NCBI RefSeq assembly: GCF_024054195.1 | Contig: NZ_JAMXLB010000001.1 | Location: forward strand, 838,120-902,119 | DNA length: 64,000 nt | From: Flavobacterium sp. NRK F7 | Lineage (GTDB): Bacteria; Bacteroidota; Bacteroidia; Flavobacteriales; Flavobacteriaceae | Direction: 5' to 3' | Shown: positions 17,817-26,837 of the stretch, piece by piece | Numbering within the stretch: the first letter of the stretch is position 1 | Layout of the letters: each line of letters starts with the position of its first letter | Made by a program: the position numbers and the translations under genes | Notes under the pieces: model-generated | Database searches by the model: none | What the model saw: only the letters and a program-made list of their open reading frames with translations | What the model was told of the DNA's origin: nothing

Positions 17817-17822
17817 TTGATA

Positions 17823-18059
17823 TTATTTCTTAGCTTCCTCGATGTAAGAAATAGCTTGACCTACAGTAGCAATGTTCTCAGCTTGATCATCTGGAATTTG
17901 AATATCAAATTCTTTTTCGAATTCCATAATTAGCTCAACAGTGTCTAATGAATCAGCTCCTAAATCGTTAGTGAAGCTAGCTTCAGCTACAACTTCATTT
18001 TCGTCAACACCTAATTTGTCTACGATAATCGCTTTTACTCTTGATGCAATGTCTGACAT
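17823..18059 (-). CDS. acpP: Acyl carrier protein
   Basis: A 78-residue acidic carrier of fatty-acid intermediates. The phosphopantetheine attachment Ser lies in the standard [12 protein letters not shown] motif (Ser at about residue 37). Four helices and the usual length are present. It heads the leftward acpP-fabF-rnc group and has its own promoter and a terminator, consistent with high expression. Confidence 0.98.
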   Translation of the reverse strand: MSDIASRVKAIIVDKLGVDENEVVAEASFTNDLGADSLDTVELIMEFEKEFDIQIPDDQAENIATVGQAISYIEEAKK

Positions 18060-18088
18060 AATCTTTTAATTTTAATTTAATTTGTTGG

Positions 18089-18117
18089 CAAAAATAAAAA
18101 ACTTTATTTTAAAACAA
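18089..18117 (-). promoter_or_regulatory. acpP promoter (TTG-N18-TATTTTTG)
   Basis: On the minus strand a TTG -33 box (18115-18117) and an exact TAnnTTTG -7 box (18089-18096) are 18 nt apart, 29 nt upstream of the acpP start. Both boxes and the spacing match the Bacteroidota housekeeping promoter. Confidence 0.75.
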
Positions 18118-18232
18118 CCTTTTTGTTACTAAATAAGACTACGAAATTAAAAAAAATAATTCACAAAGACTTCATTTTTCTATTTTTTACCAATTATTAT
18201 TCTTTTTTTTGTGTAATAAAAATTACAGGATA

Positions 18233-18796
18233 ATGAAAAAAATAGTCATATTTGCTTCTGGTACTGGTTCCAATGCCGAGAAAATAATATCACATTTCAA
18301 AAAATCAAATCTAGCACACGTAGTCGGCATCTTTTCTAACAATCCTCGTGCCAAAGTTTTGCAACTTGCTGAAAATCACAAGATAGATGCTGTAGTTTTT
18401 ACGAAAGAAGAGCTTAATGAAGGAGCAGTTTTAGAGCAACTAAATACGATTCAGCCCGATTTGATTGTATTGGCTGGTTTTTTGTGGAAATTTCCAGCTT
18501 CGATTATTCAGTATTATCCAAATAAAGTGATTAATATTCACCCTGCTTTACTCCCTAAATATGGCGGAAAAGGCATGTATGGGATACATGTACATCAAGC
18601 GGTATTAGAGAATAAAGAAGAAGAAACAGGGATTACCATTCATTATGTGAATGAGCATTACGATGAAGGGGCTTTTATTTTTCAAAAAAAGGTTGCTATT
18701 GCTGATTGTATAACTTCTGAACAAATTGCTGAAAAAGTGCATCATTTGGAACATGAGTTTTTCCCAGTGGTCATAGAATCTTTATTAACTCCATAA
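18233..18796 (+). CDS. purN: Phosphoribosylglycinamide formyltransferase
   Basis: A 187-residue enzyme of purine synthesis that moves a formyl group from 10-formyl-tetrahydrofolate to GAR. The ATG at 18233 (MKKIVIFASGTGSNAEKII) fits the family start. The longer frame adds eight residues without a good start. The catalytic Asn-His pair is in VINIHPALLPKYGGKGMYG and the catalytic Asp in HYDEGAFIFQKK. It is transcribed divergently from acpP. rnhA starts 4 nt after its stop. Confidence 0.95.
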   Translation: MKKIVIFASGTGSNAEKIISHFKKSNLAHVVGIFSNNPRAKVLQLAENHKIDAVVFTKEELNEGAVLEQLNTIQPDLIVLAGFLWKFPASIIQYYPNKVINIHPALLPKYGGKGMYGIHVHQAVLENKEEETGITIHYVNEHYDEGAFIFQKKVAIADCITSEQIAEKVHHLEHEFFPVVIESLLTP

Positions 18797-18800
18797 TTTT

Positions 18801-19274
18801 ATGCACGAAGTACATATATATACAGACGGTGCTGCCAAAGGAAATCCTGGGCCAGCTGGTTATGGTGTGGTGATGGAATTAGTGGGTACTCCTTATAAAA
18901 AAGAATTCTTTGAAGGATTTCGTTTGTCAACTAATAATAGAATGGAGCTATTGGCGGTTATTGTAGGTTTGGAAAAATTAAAAAATCCTAAAATGAAGGT
19001 GCTCGTAGTTTCAGATTCTAAATATGTGGTGGATGCTGTTGAAAAAAGATGGGTATTTCAATGGGAAAAAATAAACTTCAAGAATAAAAAAAACCCTGAT
19101 TTGTGGATACGATTTCTAAAAGTATATAGAAAGCACCAAGTCGATTTTAAATGGGTTAAAGGACACAATAATCATCCTCAAAATGAACGCTGTGATGCCT
19201 TAGCTGTAATGGCTTCCCAACAGGAAAAATTATCCATTGATGCTTTTTATGAAACGAATGAGCAGTCGTTTTAA
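18801..19274 (+). CDS. rnhA: Ribonuclease HI
   Basis: A 157-residue enzyme that degrades the RNA strand of RNA-DNA hybrids. The four catalytic acidic residues are all visible: Asp in HIYTDGAAKGNPGP, Glu in NNRMELLAV, Asp in VVSDSKYV and Asp in RCDALAV. The handle region VDAVEKRWVFQWEKINFKNKKNPDLW is present, as in E. coli RNase HI. It is cotranscribed with purN (4-nt gap). Confidence 0.96.
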   Translation: MHEVHIYTDGAAKGNPGPAGYGVVMELVGTPYKKEFFEGFRLSTNNRMELLAVIVGLEKLKNPKMKVLVVSDSKYVVDAVEKRWVFQWEKINFKNKKNPDLWIRFLKVYRKHQVDFKWVKGHNNHPQNERCDALAVMASQQEKLSIDAFYETNEQSF

Positions 19275-19334
19275 AAAAGATTTTCTGCATTTTAACTTTT
19301 ACATATATTTTCAGAAAACTAAAGTCAAATTCAT

Positions 19335-19342
19335 TAAATTTG
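19335..19342 (+). promoter_or_regulatory. -7 promoter element (TAAATTTG) of serS
   Basis: An exact TAnnTTTG box lies 21 nt before the ATG at 19364. It overlaps the TTG of the longer reading frame, so the shorter start is preferred. Confidence 0.6.
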
Positions 19343-19363
19343 CCTCTTAAAATTTTAAAAATC

Positions 19364-20635
19364 ATGTTACAGGTAGCATTTATTAGAGAAAACAAGGACG
19401 AAGTAATTAAACGATTGGCTAAAAGAAATTTAGAAGCTAAGGGTTTAGTGGAATCAGTAGTTGCACTCGATGAAAAGAGAAGAGCAACTCAAGTGGAATT
19501 AGATAATATTCTTGCCGAGTCCAATAAGCTATCCAAAGACATTGGTGCTTTAATGAAAAATGGTGAAAAAGCAAAAGCGGAAATTTTAAAAGAGAAAACG
19601 GCAAAGTTTAAAGACCAAACAAAAGAGTTAACGGAAACTTTAAATGCTGTTACAGAAGAATTACAAACAGAACTGTATAAAATACCAAATCTTCCAGCTG
19701 AAATTGTACCTGAAGGAAAAACACCTGATGATAATCTAACTGTTTTTGAAGAAGGTGCTGTACCTCAATTGCATGAAGGTGCTTTGCCTCATTGGGAATT
19801 AGCTAAGAAGTATGATATTATTGATTTTGATTTAGGAGCTAAAATTACAGGTGCTGGTTTTCCAGTATATAAAGGAAAAGGGGCTAAGTTACAACGTGCT
19901 CTAATTACCTATTTTTTAGATAAAAATACGGATGCTGGTTACCAAGAATTTCAAGTACCTCATTTGGTTAATGAAGCTTCTGGTTTTGGAACAGGTCAGT
20001 TACCAGATAAAGAAGGGCAAATGTATCATGTTGGAGAAGATAATTTATATTTAATTCCTACAGCTGAAGTACCCGTGACCAATTTATTTCGAGATGTGTT
20101 GTTAAATGAAAATGAATTACCAATTCTTTGCACGGGTTACACTCCATGTTTTAGAAGAGAAGCGGGTTCTTATGGTGCACACGTGAGAGGACTAAATCGT
20201 TTGCATCAATTTGACAAAGTTGAAATTGTGCGTATTGAACATCCTGAAAAATCTTATGAAGCTTTAGATGGTATGGTAATGCATGTAAAAGATATTTTAA
20301 AAGAACTAAAATTACCCTATAGAGTATTAAGATTGTGTGGTGGAGATATGGGATTTGCTTCCGCTTTAACCTATGATTTTGAAGTGTTTTCAACCGCTCA
20401 GGATCGTTGGTTAGAGATTTCTTCTGTTTCTAATTTTGAAACTTTTCAATCGAATCGATTAAAATTACGCTTCAAAGATAAAGAGGGTAAAAATCAATTG
20501 GTTCATACCTTAAATGGAAGTTCATTGGCTTTACCAAGAGTATTAGCAGGAATTTTAGAAAACTACCAAACTCCTGAAGGAATTGTAATTCCAGACGTTT
20601 TAAGAAAATATACTGGTTTCGACATCATTAACTAA
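19364..20635 (+). CDS. serS: Serine--tRNA ligase
   Basis: A 423-residue class II synthetase charging tRNA-Ser. The ATG at 19364 (MLQVAFIRENKDEVIKRL) matches the family N-terminus. Residues about 25-105 form the long coiled-coil arm that grips the tRNA. Motif 2 is visible as TPCFRREAGSYGAHVRGLNRLHQF and motif 3 as GSSLALPRVLAGILENYQ. The serine-binding segment IPTAEVPVTNLF is intact. It has its own promoter box, so it is probably separate from purN-rnhA. Confidence 0.97.
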   Translation: MLQVAFIRENKDEVIKRLAKRNLEAKGLVESVVALDEKRRATQVELDNILAESNKLSKDIGALMKNGEKAKAEILKEKTAKFKDQTKELTETLNAVTEELQTELYKIPNLPAEIVPEGKTPDDNLTVFEEGAVPQLHEGALPHWELAKKYDIIDFDLGAKITGAGFPVYKGKGAKLQRALITYFLDKNTDAGYQEFQVPHLVNEASGFGTGQLPDKEGQMYHVGEDNLYLIPTAEVPVTNLFRDVLLNENELPILCTGYTPCFRREAGSYGAHVRGLNRLHQFDKVEIVRIEHPEKSYEALDGMVMHVKDILKELKLPYRVLRLCGGDMGFASALTYDFEVFSTAQDRWLEISSVSNFETFQSNRLKLRFKDKEGKNQLVHTLNGSSLALPRVLAGILENYQTPEGIVIPDVLRKYTGFDIIN

Positions 20636-20713
20636 ATCGTTAATCTTCACTTAATAATGTACTAATTTGACACAAAAGTGTTACTTTAGTACATTATTTG
20701 TTTTTTGCCATTT

Positions 20714-22492
20714 ATGAAAAAAATAGCCGCTATTATCTTCTTTTTTATCTCACTGATTGTTTCTGCTCAAAGTGAACAATTGGCACTTGATTATTATGAA
20801 AAAGGAGAATTTGAAAAGGCACTTACTTTATTGGAACAAATTGGTACAAAACAACCTTCTAACTATTATTTTTTTCAAAAAATTATTGATTGTTATCAGC
20901 AATTAGAACAATTTGATAAAGCCGAAAAAGCCATTTTAGAACGAAAAAAAAGATATGATCAACCTATTTTATACATTGATTTAGGGTATAATTATCAATT
21001 ACAAAAAGAAGAAAATAAAGCAGTTAAGCAATATGAATTAGCACTCAAGGAAATTGAAAATCAACCCGCCTATGCGTATCAAATAGGAAGTGGTTTTGAA
21101 AAAAAAGTGTTAGTAGAATGGGCTTTAAAAGCCTACGAAAAAGGGCAAGAAGTAAATCCTGAATTGAATTTTGATTACCAAATTGCGTTATTGCAAGGAC
21201 AATTGGGAAACATCGAACTCATGACGGACAAATTATTGGACTTCGCATATGAAAAACAAGATAATACAGCTATTGTACAAAATTATTTAATCCGTTTCAT
21301 AGCTGATGAAGCACAAAGTACTTTTTTAAATTATCTTAAAAAAACCTTGTTATTACGAACTCAAAAAAAACAAGATGTATATTGGAACCAATTTTTGAGT
21401 TGGTTGTATGTGCAACAAAAAGAATACGGTAAAGCATTTATTCAAGAAAAAGCCATTTATAAAAGAAATCCAGAGAGTTTAGATGCTATTTTGTCCTTGG
21501 CTTATATGGCAGTTGATGATAAACAACAAACGGATGCGATTTCGATTCTAGAATATGTATTGGAAAACACTAATGATGTTTCCCAACAAGTAGCTGCTCA
21601 CACGCTTTTAATGCAACTCAAGATTGAAGAAGCTACTCCTTCTGAGTATGCTAAAATTGATGCTGATTTGAATCATTTATTGGAAAAATTTGGATTTCAG
21701 TCTACAGCAATTAATTTAATTAAATTGCAAGCGCATTTTAAAGCTTTTTATTTGAATCAACCACAAGAGTCTAGTTTATTATTGAACAAGGCGTTGAAGT
21801 TACGATTGAATAACAGAGAAATTTCAGAAATAAAAATCGAGCTGGCTGATGTGTTGCTTTTTGATGAAAAATTCAACCAATCGATATTATACTATGCTCA
21901 GGTGGAAGAAAATATGAAAAACGATGTACTTGCACATGAAGCTAGTATGAAGATGGCCAAAGCCAATTATTATAAGAATGATTTTGATTGGGCATTGCAA
22001 CAAGTAAAAGTTTTAAAACAATCGTCTAGTTTACTTATTGCAAATGACGCGGTGGAATTATTTTTGTTAATTAAAGATAATTCTTATGAAGACAGTACAA
22101 GAGTAGCGCTTACAAGTTTTGCCAAAGCGGATTTATTGTTATATCAAAATAAAGAAGAGCAAGCCTTAAGCGGATTTGTTTCTATTTTAGAAAAATACAA
22201 AGGAGATACTATTGAAGACGAAACCTTATATAGAGTCGCAACGATATATAGTAAAAGAAAAGAATATCAAAAAGCAATTGATTATTACAATCAAATTTTG
22301 GATCATCATGCTGATGGAATTTATGTGGATGAAGCTTTGTTTTTCTCAGCAGAAATTTACAGGAAATATTTAGATGATCCTGAAAAAGCAAAACCACTCT
22401 ATGAAAAAATGATTTTTGAGCATGCCGATAGTATTTATTTTACTGAAGCCCGAAAACAATTTAGAATACTGAGAGGTGATGCCAATCTCTAA
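20714..22492 (+). CDS. Exported tetratricopeptide-repeat protein
   Basis: A 592-residue protein. The ATG at 20714 gives a clean signal peptide (MKKIAAIIFFFISLIVSAQ). The rest is alpha-helical TPR repeats from end to end, for example LALDYYEKGEFEKALTLLEQ, KQYELALKEIENQPAYA and, near the C-terminus, VATIYSKRKEYQKAIDYYNQ and AEIYRKYLDDPEKAKPLYEK. This suggests a periplasmic scaffold or a partner of an envelope complex. No enzyme domain is visible. It lies between serS and the DUF4286-rsmA-mgtE group, 30 nt before the former. Confidence 0.8.
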   Translation: MKKIAAIIFFFISLIVSAQSEQLALDYYEKGEFEKALTLLEQIGTKQPSNYYFFQKIIDCYQQLEQFDKAEKAILERKKRYDQPILYIDLGYNYQLQKEENKAVKQYELALKEIENQPAYAYQIGSGFEKKVLVEWALKAYEKGQEVNPELNFDYQIALLQGQLGNIELMTDKLLDFAYEKQDNTAIVQNYLIRFIADEAQSTFLNYLKKTLLLRTQKKQDVYWNQFLSWLYVQQKEYGKAFIQEKAIYKRNPESLDAILSLAYMAVDDKQQTDAISILEYVLENTNDVSQQVAAHTLLMQLKIEEATPSEYAKIDADLNHLLEKFGFQSTAINLIKLQAHFKAFYLNQPQESSLLLNKALKLRLNNREISEIKIELADVLLFDEKFNQSILYYAQVEENMKNDVLAHEASMKMAKANYYKNDFDWALQQVKVLKQSSSLLIANDAVELFLLIKDNSYEDSTRVALTSFAKADLLLYQNKEEQALSGFVSILEKYKGDTIEDETLYRVATIYSKRKEYQKAIDYYNQILDHHADGIYVDEALFFSAEIYRKYLDDPEKAKPLYEKMIFEHADSIYFTEARKQFRILRGDANL

Positions 22493-22522
22493 AAATAAAT
22501 AAATTCGCTTAATAACTAAAGA

Positions 22523-22849
22523 ATGATTATATACAACGTTACTGTAAATATTGATGAAAGTGTTCACGACAAGTGGTTACAATGGATGCGTAATAAGCAT
22601 ATAGATGATGTTCTTTCTACAGGTCTTTTTATAAGTGCTAGAATGGTGAAAGTTTTAGTAGAAGAAGAAATGGGAGGAACTACATATTCTGTACAATATT
22701 TCACAGATTCAAGGGCAAAATTAGAAGAGTATTATAAAAATCATGCTTCTAGATTGCGTGAGGAAGGATTTAAACTTTTTGCAGATAAAATGTTAGCCTT
22801 TAGAACCGAACTTGAAGTCATGAGCGAACATTATGGGAAAGAAAATTAA
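22523..22849 (+). CDS. DUF4286 family protein
   Basis: A 108-residue soluble protein found across Bacteroidota and matching the DUF4286 pattern: MIIYNVTVNIDESVHDKWL, then HIDDVLSTGLFISARMV and TTYSVQYF. It probably has a dimeric alpha/beta ferredoxin-like fold. Its function is unknown. It is followed by a terminator-like hairpin and then rsmA. Confidence 0.85.
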   Translation: MIIYNVTVNIDESVHDKWLQWMRNKHIDDVLSTGLFISARMVKVLVEEEMGGTTYSVQYFTDSRAKLEEYYKNHASRLREEGFKLFADKMLAFRTELEVMSEHYGKEN

Positions 22850-22867
22850 CTAGAACCTTTCTTTTAT

Positions 22868-22900
22868 AGAAGTAGGTTAGAAGAACCACTTCTCTTTTTA
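22868..22900 (+). terminator. Terminator-like hairpin between DUF4286 gene and rsmA
   Basis: AGAAGTAGGTT-agaag-AACCACTTCT, with one A-A mismatch in the stem, followed by CTTTTTAATTT. Confidence 0.6.
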
Positions 22901-22917
22901 ATTTCTAAATTCAAAAC

Positions 22918-23694
22918 ATGTCAGTTAAAGCAAAAAAACATTTAGGTCAGCATTTCTTAACCGATGAAAATGTAGCTCAAAATATAGCCGATACCTTATC
23001 GTTAAAAGGATATCAAAAAGTTCTAGAGATTGGACCAGGAATGGGTGTTTTAACCAAATACTTATTGGAAAAACCAATTGAAACCAATGTTATCGAAATT
23101 GATACCGAATCGGTTGCTTATTTAGAGGAAAACTACCCAAAGTTACATGGGCACATTATTTCTAAAGACTTTTTAAAATATAATTTAAACGAAGTTTTTA
23201 AAGGAGAACCTTTTGCTATTATTGGGAATTTTCCCTACAATATTTCGAGTCAAATTGTTTTTAAGACCTTAGAAATGCGACATCAAATTCCAGAATTTTC
23301 TGGGATGTTCCAAAAAGAAGTGGCGGAACGTATTTGTGAAAAAAAAGGAAGCAAAGTATATGGTATTTTGTCTGTTTTAACGCAAGCTTTTTATGAGGCA
23401 GAATACCTTTTTACGGTAGATGAGCATGTGTTTAATCCACCTCCAAAAGTGAAATCGGGTGTGTTGCGTTTAACTAGAAAAGAAAATTTTGAGTTGCCTT
23501 GTGATGAAAAACTATTTTTTTCGGTAGTAAAACAAGCCTTTAATCAAAGAAGAAAAACCATGCGAAACAGTCTTAAAAGCATGATAAATTCTGATAATTT
23601 AAAAGAAGATAGTATCTTTGACCTGCGTCCGGAACAACTTTCATACGAACAATTTATAACATTAACTCAAAAAATAGCGGCCGATGGAGTTTAA
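22918..23694 (+). CDS. rsmA: 16S rRNA (adenine1518-N6/adenine1519-N6)-dimethyltransferase
   Basis: A 258-residue KsgA/Dim1 methyltransferase that dimethylates two adjacent adenines in the 3' hairpin of 16S rRNA during 30S assembly. It shows [22 protein letters not shown], the SAM-binding loop [14 protein letters not shown] and the catalytic [15 protein letters not shown]. The substrate region [14 protein letters not shown] and the C-terminal [15 protein letters not shown] are present. The mgtE start codon lies inside its last codons (11-bp overlap), so the two are translated from one mRNA. Confidence 0.97.
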   Translation: MSVKAKKHLGQHFLTDENVAQNIADTLSLKGYQKVLEIGPGMGVLTKYLLEKPIETNVIEIDTESVAYLEENYPKLHGHIISKDFLKYNLNEVFKGEPFAIIGNFPYNISSQIVFKTLEMRHQIPEFSGMFQKEVAERICEKKGSKVYGILSVLTQAFYEAEYLFTVDEHVFNPPPKVKSGVLRLTRKENFELPCDEKLFFSVVKQAFNQRRKTMRNSLKSMINSDNLKEDSIFDLRPEQLSYEQFITLTQKIAADGV

Positions 23695-25036
23695 AATCAG
23701 TAAAGACTTATTAGATGAATTAGAAGTTCTTATTCAAGAAAATAAGGAAAAGGAAGTATTAGACCTACTTCAAGACATACACTTTGCTGATATTGCTGAA
23801 ATCATGGGAGAAATGCAATCTCATGAAGCTATTTATATTTTTAATGCATTAGATTCCGAAAAAACAGCCGAAATTCTATTGGAATTAGACGAAGAAGTTC
23901 GTGAAAAAATTCTTAGAAGTTTGTCTGCTAAAGAAATTGCAGAAGAAATTGATGAGTTAAGTACCGATGATGCTGCTGATATTATTGCCGAATTACCTCA
24001 ATCTAGAAAAGAAGAAGTAATTTCTGAGTTAGAAGATGTTGAACATGCGAAAGACATTGTTGACTTATTGCGTTATGACGAAGATTCCGCTGGAGGTTTA
24101 ATGGCAAAAGAGTTAGTAAAAGTCAATGAAAATTGGAATGTACTTACTTGTGTCAAAGAGATGCGTGCTCAGGCAGAAAATGTTTCTCGAGTACATTCTA
24201 TATACGTAGTCGATGATGAAAATCGTTTGAAAGGGAGATTGTCTTTAAAAGACCTTTTAACCACTTCTACCAAAACGCCCATTAGCGAAGTATACATTCC
24301 AAAAGTAGATTATGTAAAAGTCAATACCGAAAATGTTGAGGTAGCGAGAATCATGCAAAAATACGATTTGGAAGCCATTCCGGTAGTTGATGAATTAGGA
24401 AGGTTGGTGGGAAGAATTACGATTGATGACGTGGTTGACGTGATTAAAGAAGAAGCAGATAAAGATTATCAGTTGGCTGCGGGTATCTCTCAAGATGTTG
24501 AAGCGGATGATAGTATTTTGGAACTTACAAAAGCGCGATTGCCTTGGTTGGTTTTAGCTTTATTTGGTGGTTTTATTTCGGTTCGTGTTTTAGGGATTTA
24601 TGAGCCAGCTATGGAAGAACACCGTAATTTATTCTTTTTTACACCGCTTATTGCTGCAATGGCCGGAAATGTAGGAGTGCAATCTTCTGCGATTATAGTA
24701 CAAGGTTTAGCAAATAATGCCCTATCGGGTTCCCTTTTAAATCGATTATTAAAAGAACTTTCTTTAAGTTTATTAAATGGTTGTATTCTGTCTTTAATTT
24801 TAATGTTAGGGAGTCATTTCTTATTAGGTATTGATTTTCAAACTGGAATGACCGTTTCTTTAGCGTTACTTTCTGTAATTATAATGGCTTCATTAATAGG
24901 GACTTTTATTCCGATTATTTTGGACAAATATGGAATCGATCCTGCCTTGGCAACTGGCCCATTTATTACCACAAGTAATGATATTATGGGAATTATTATC
25001 TTTTTTACAATTGCCAAAGCCATTTTAGGGTTTTAA
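23684..25036 (+). CDS. mgtE: MgtE-type magnesium transporter
   Basis: A 450-residue inner-membrane Mg2+ channel. The N-terminal helical MgtE_N domain (about 20-125) has the repeated acidic pattern [10 protein letters not shown] and [13 protein letters not shown]. Two CBS domains (about 130-255; [22 protein letters not shown] and [20 protein letters not shown]) sense Mg2+. Five membrane helices occupy about 285-450, with the pore region [21 protein letters not shown] and the ending [17 protein letters not shown]. The start overlaps the end of rsmA, a gene order frequent in flavobacteria. Confidence 0.95.
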   Translation: MEFKISKDLLDELEVLIQENKEKEVLDLLQDIHFADIAEIMGEMQSHEAIYIFNALDSEKTAEILLELDEEVREKILRSLSAKEIAEEIDELSTDDAADIIAELPQSRKEEVISELEDVEHAKDIVDLLRYDEDSAGGLMAKELVKVNENWNVLTCVKEMRAQAENVSRVHSIYVVDDENRLKGRLSLKDLLTTSTKTPISEVYIPKVDYVKVNTENVEVARIMQKYDLEAIPVVDELGRLVGRITIDDVVDVIKEEADKDYQLAAGISQDVEADDSILELTKARLPWLVLALFGGFISVRVLGIYEPAMEEHRNLFFFTPLIAAMAGNVGVQSSAIIVQGLANNALSGSLLNRLLKELSLSLLNGCILSLILMLGSHFLLGIDFQTGMTVSLALLSVIIMASLIGTFIPIILDKYGIDPALATGPFITTSNDIMGIIIFFTIAKAILGF

Positions 25037-25085
25037 AATCTTTCTTTCTTTTTTTAAAATATAGTTATCTTTAACTTTTTAAAGA

Positions 25086-26462
25086 ATGAAAATGAAATCC
25101 GAAACCATCAAAATTTTACATATCGATTCCAATCATCCTTTGCTTTGGAATCAATTAGAAGCTGCAGGATTTATTAACGAAGCAGATTATACCTCTTCTA
25201 AAGAAGAAATAGAAGCCAAAATCGAAAATTATCACGGAATTGTAATTCGTAGTCGTTTTAAAATTGACAAAGTTTTTTTAGATAAAGCGAAAAAATTGCA
25301 ATTTATTGCGAGAGTAGGTGCTGGCTTAGAAAGTATCGATTGTGAGTACGCACAAACAAAAGGAATTCACTTAATAGCAGCTCCAGAAGGAAATCGTAAT
25401 GCTGTGGGCGAACACGCTTTGGGAATGCTACTGTCTTTATTTAATAATCTCAATAAGGCAGATGCAGAGGTTAAAAACGGGAAATGGAATAGAGAAGCCA
25501 ATCGTGGCCATGAATTAGACGGCAAAACAGTCGGTATCATTGGTTATGGAAATATGGGTAAAGCTTTTGCGAAAAAATTACGTGGTTTTGAGGTGGAGGT
25601 TTTGTGTTATGATATTTTACCCAATGTGGCTGATGCCAACGCAAAACAAGTTACCTTAAAAGAATTACAAGAAAAAGTGGATGTCCTGAGTTTGCATATT
25701 CCTTGGACACCAGAAACCGATAAAATGGTAGATGCGACTTTTATTAATGGTTTTACCAAGTCCTTTTGGTTGATTAATACCGCGAGAGGTAAAAGCGTAG
25801 TAACATCTGATTTAGTGGAAGCCTTAAAAAATAAAAAAATACTTGGAGCTGGATTAGATGTACTAGAATATGAAAAATTGTCTTTTGAAACACTCTTTGA
25901 GTCATCTCGAGCGGAGTCGAGAGAATTACCAGCTGCTTTTTCCTATCTTTTGCAAGCGCATAATGTATTATTATCACCACACATTGCCGGTTGGACCTTT
26001 GAGAGTCATGAAAAATTAGCACAAACAATTGTTAATAAAATTAAGTCACTCTATTTTGAGGAATTTGAAAAAAAAGAAGATATTCGTGTAACAGGAATTG
26101 GAGGATTTTTTTTTAAAACAAAGGATTCAAAAGAAGTAAAAAAATGGTATCGTAAACATTTAGGATTTAACACAGATGACTATGGTGCTACTTTTTGGTG
26201 GAAAGATACAAATGGGGATGATTGTTCTACACAATGGAGTCCATTTTCAAAAGATACCAACTATTTTGAGCCTTCGAAAAAAGAGTTTATGCAAAACTTT
26301 AGAGTACAGGATTTGGAATCACTTCTCAAAAAATTATCGCAAGAAGGTGTAACAATTGTGGGTGAAATGCAGACATATGAATATGGAAAGTTTGCTTGGA
26401 TTATGGATTTAGAAGAGAACAAAATTGAGCTTTGGGAACCTGTAGATAGCGCTTTTAAATAA
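25086..26462 (+). CDS. D-isomer-specific 2-hydroxyacid dehydrogenase fused to a C-terminal VOC domain
   Basis: A 458-residue protein. Residues about 1-325 form an NAD-dependent dehydrogenase of the phosphoglycerate dehydrogenase type: VRSRFKIDKVFLDKAKKL, the Rossmann motif VGIIGYGNMGKAFA, INTARGKSVV with the catalytic Arg, and SPHIAGWT with the catalytic His. Residues about 335-458 form a separate glyoxalase/bleomycin-resistance (VOC) domain: TGIGGFFFKTKDSKEVKKWY, LGFNTDDYGATFWWK, IMDLEENKIELWEP. Such VOC proteins are normally stand-alone, so this is a fusion. An 18-bp palindrome at 25905-25922 adds six residues (SRAESR, 274-279) on a surface-like loop. The hydroxyacid substrate is uncertain; 3-phosphoglycerate is possible. 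Confidence 0.85.
   Translation: MKMKSETIKILHIDSNHPLLWNQLEAAGFINEADYTSSKEEIEAKIENYHGIVIRSRFKIDKVFLDKAKKLQFIARVGAGLESIDCEYAQTKGIHLIAAPEGNRNAVGEHALGMLLSLFNNLNKADAEVKNGKWNREANRGHELDGKTVGIIGYGNMGKAFAKKLRGFEVEVLCYDILPNVADANAKQVTLKELQEKVDVLSLHIPWTPETDKMVDATFINGFTKSFWLINTARGKSVVTSDLVEALKNKKILGAGLDVLEYEKLSFETLFESSRAESRELPAAFSYLLQAHNVLLSPHIAGWTFESHEKLAQTIVNKIKSLYFEEFEKKEDIRVTGIGGFFFKTKDSKEVKKWYRKHLGFNTDDYGATFWWKDTNGDDCSTQWSPFSKDTNYFEPSKKEFMQNFRVQDLESLLKKLSQEGVTIVGEMQTYEYGKFAWIMDLEENKIELWEPVDSAFK
25905..25922 (+). repeat. 18-bp palindromic insertion inside the dehydrogenase reading frame
   Basis: TCTCGAGCGGAGTCGAGA has perfect 6-bp arms. It is GC-rich against a very AT-rich gene and occupies exactly six codons (SRAESR). 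It resembles the short TCGAG...CTCGA hairpin motifs scattered between genes in flavobacteria. Confidence 0.6.
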
Positions 26463-26484
26463 TTAACTAAATAAATTAACAAAA

Positions 26485-26769
26485 ATGGAAACAACAAGAC
26501 CCGTAGAAGAATGGAATCAACCCTCACAACCACAACAAGATAATAAAAAAGTTGCATGTGGTATCTTAGCTATTTTACTAGGACCTTTTGCAATACATAA
26601 ATTTCTTTTAGGATATACTAATGAAGGAATAATTATGTTAGTAATAACACTTTTTACATGTGGGACGGTTTCAAGTATAATAGGCATTGTAGAAGGAATT
26701 GTTTATCTTACTAAATCGGATGAAGAATTTTTTCAAACCTATCAAGTAAACAAAAAAGGTTGGTTTTAA
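26485..26769 (+). CDS. TM2 domain-containing membrane protein
   Basis: A 94-residue protein with a Gln/Pro-rich N-terminal tail (WNQPSQPQQDNKK) and two membrane helices (about 31-50 and 55-80). They carry the TM2 pattern LAILLGPFAIHKFLLGYTNEGI and end before a charged tail (TKSDEEFFQTYQ). The function of TM2 proteins in bacteria is not established. It lies just downstream of the dehydrogenase-VOC gene and upstream of the DUF805 gene. Confidence 0.85.
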   Translation: METTRPVEEWNQPSQPQQDNKKVACGILAILLGPFAIHKFLLGYTNEGIIMLVITLFTCGTVSSIIGIVEGIVYLTKSDEEFFQTYQVNKKGWF

Positions 26770-26837
26770 AAATTGCGTATTGTTAATTCAAGAATATTTT
26801 TTATTATTGTTTTGAAATAACTAATTAAAAGAAAATT

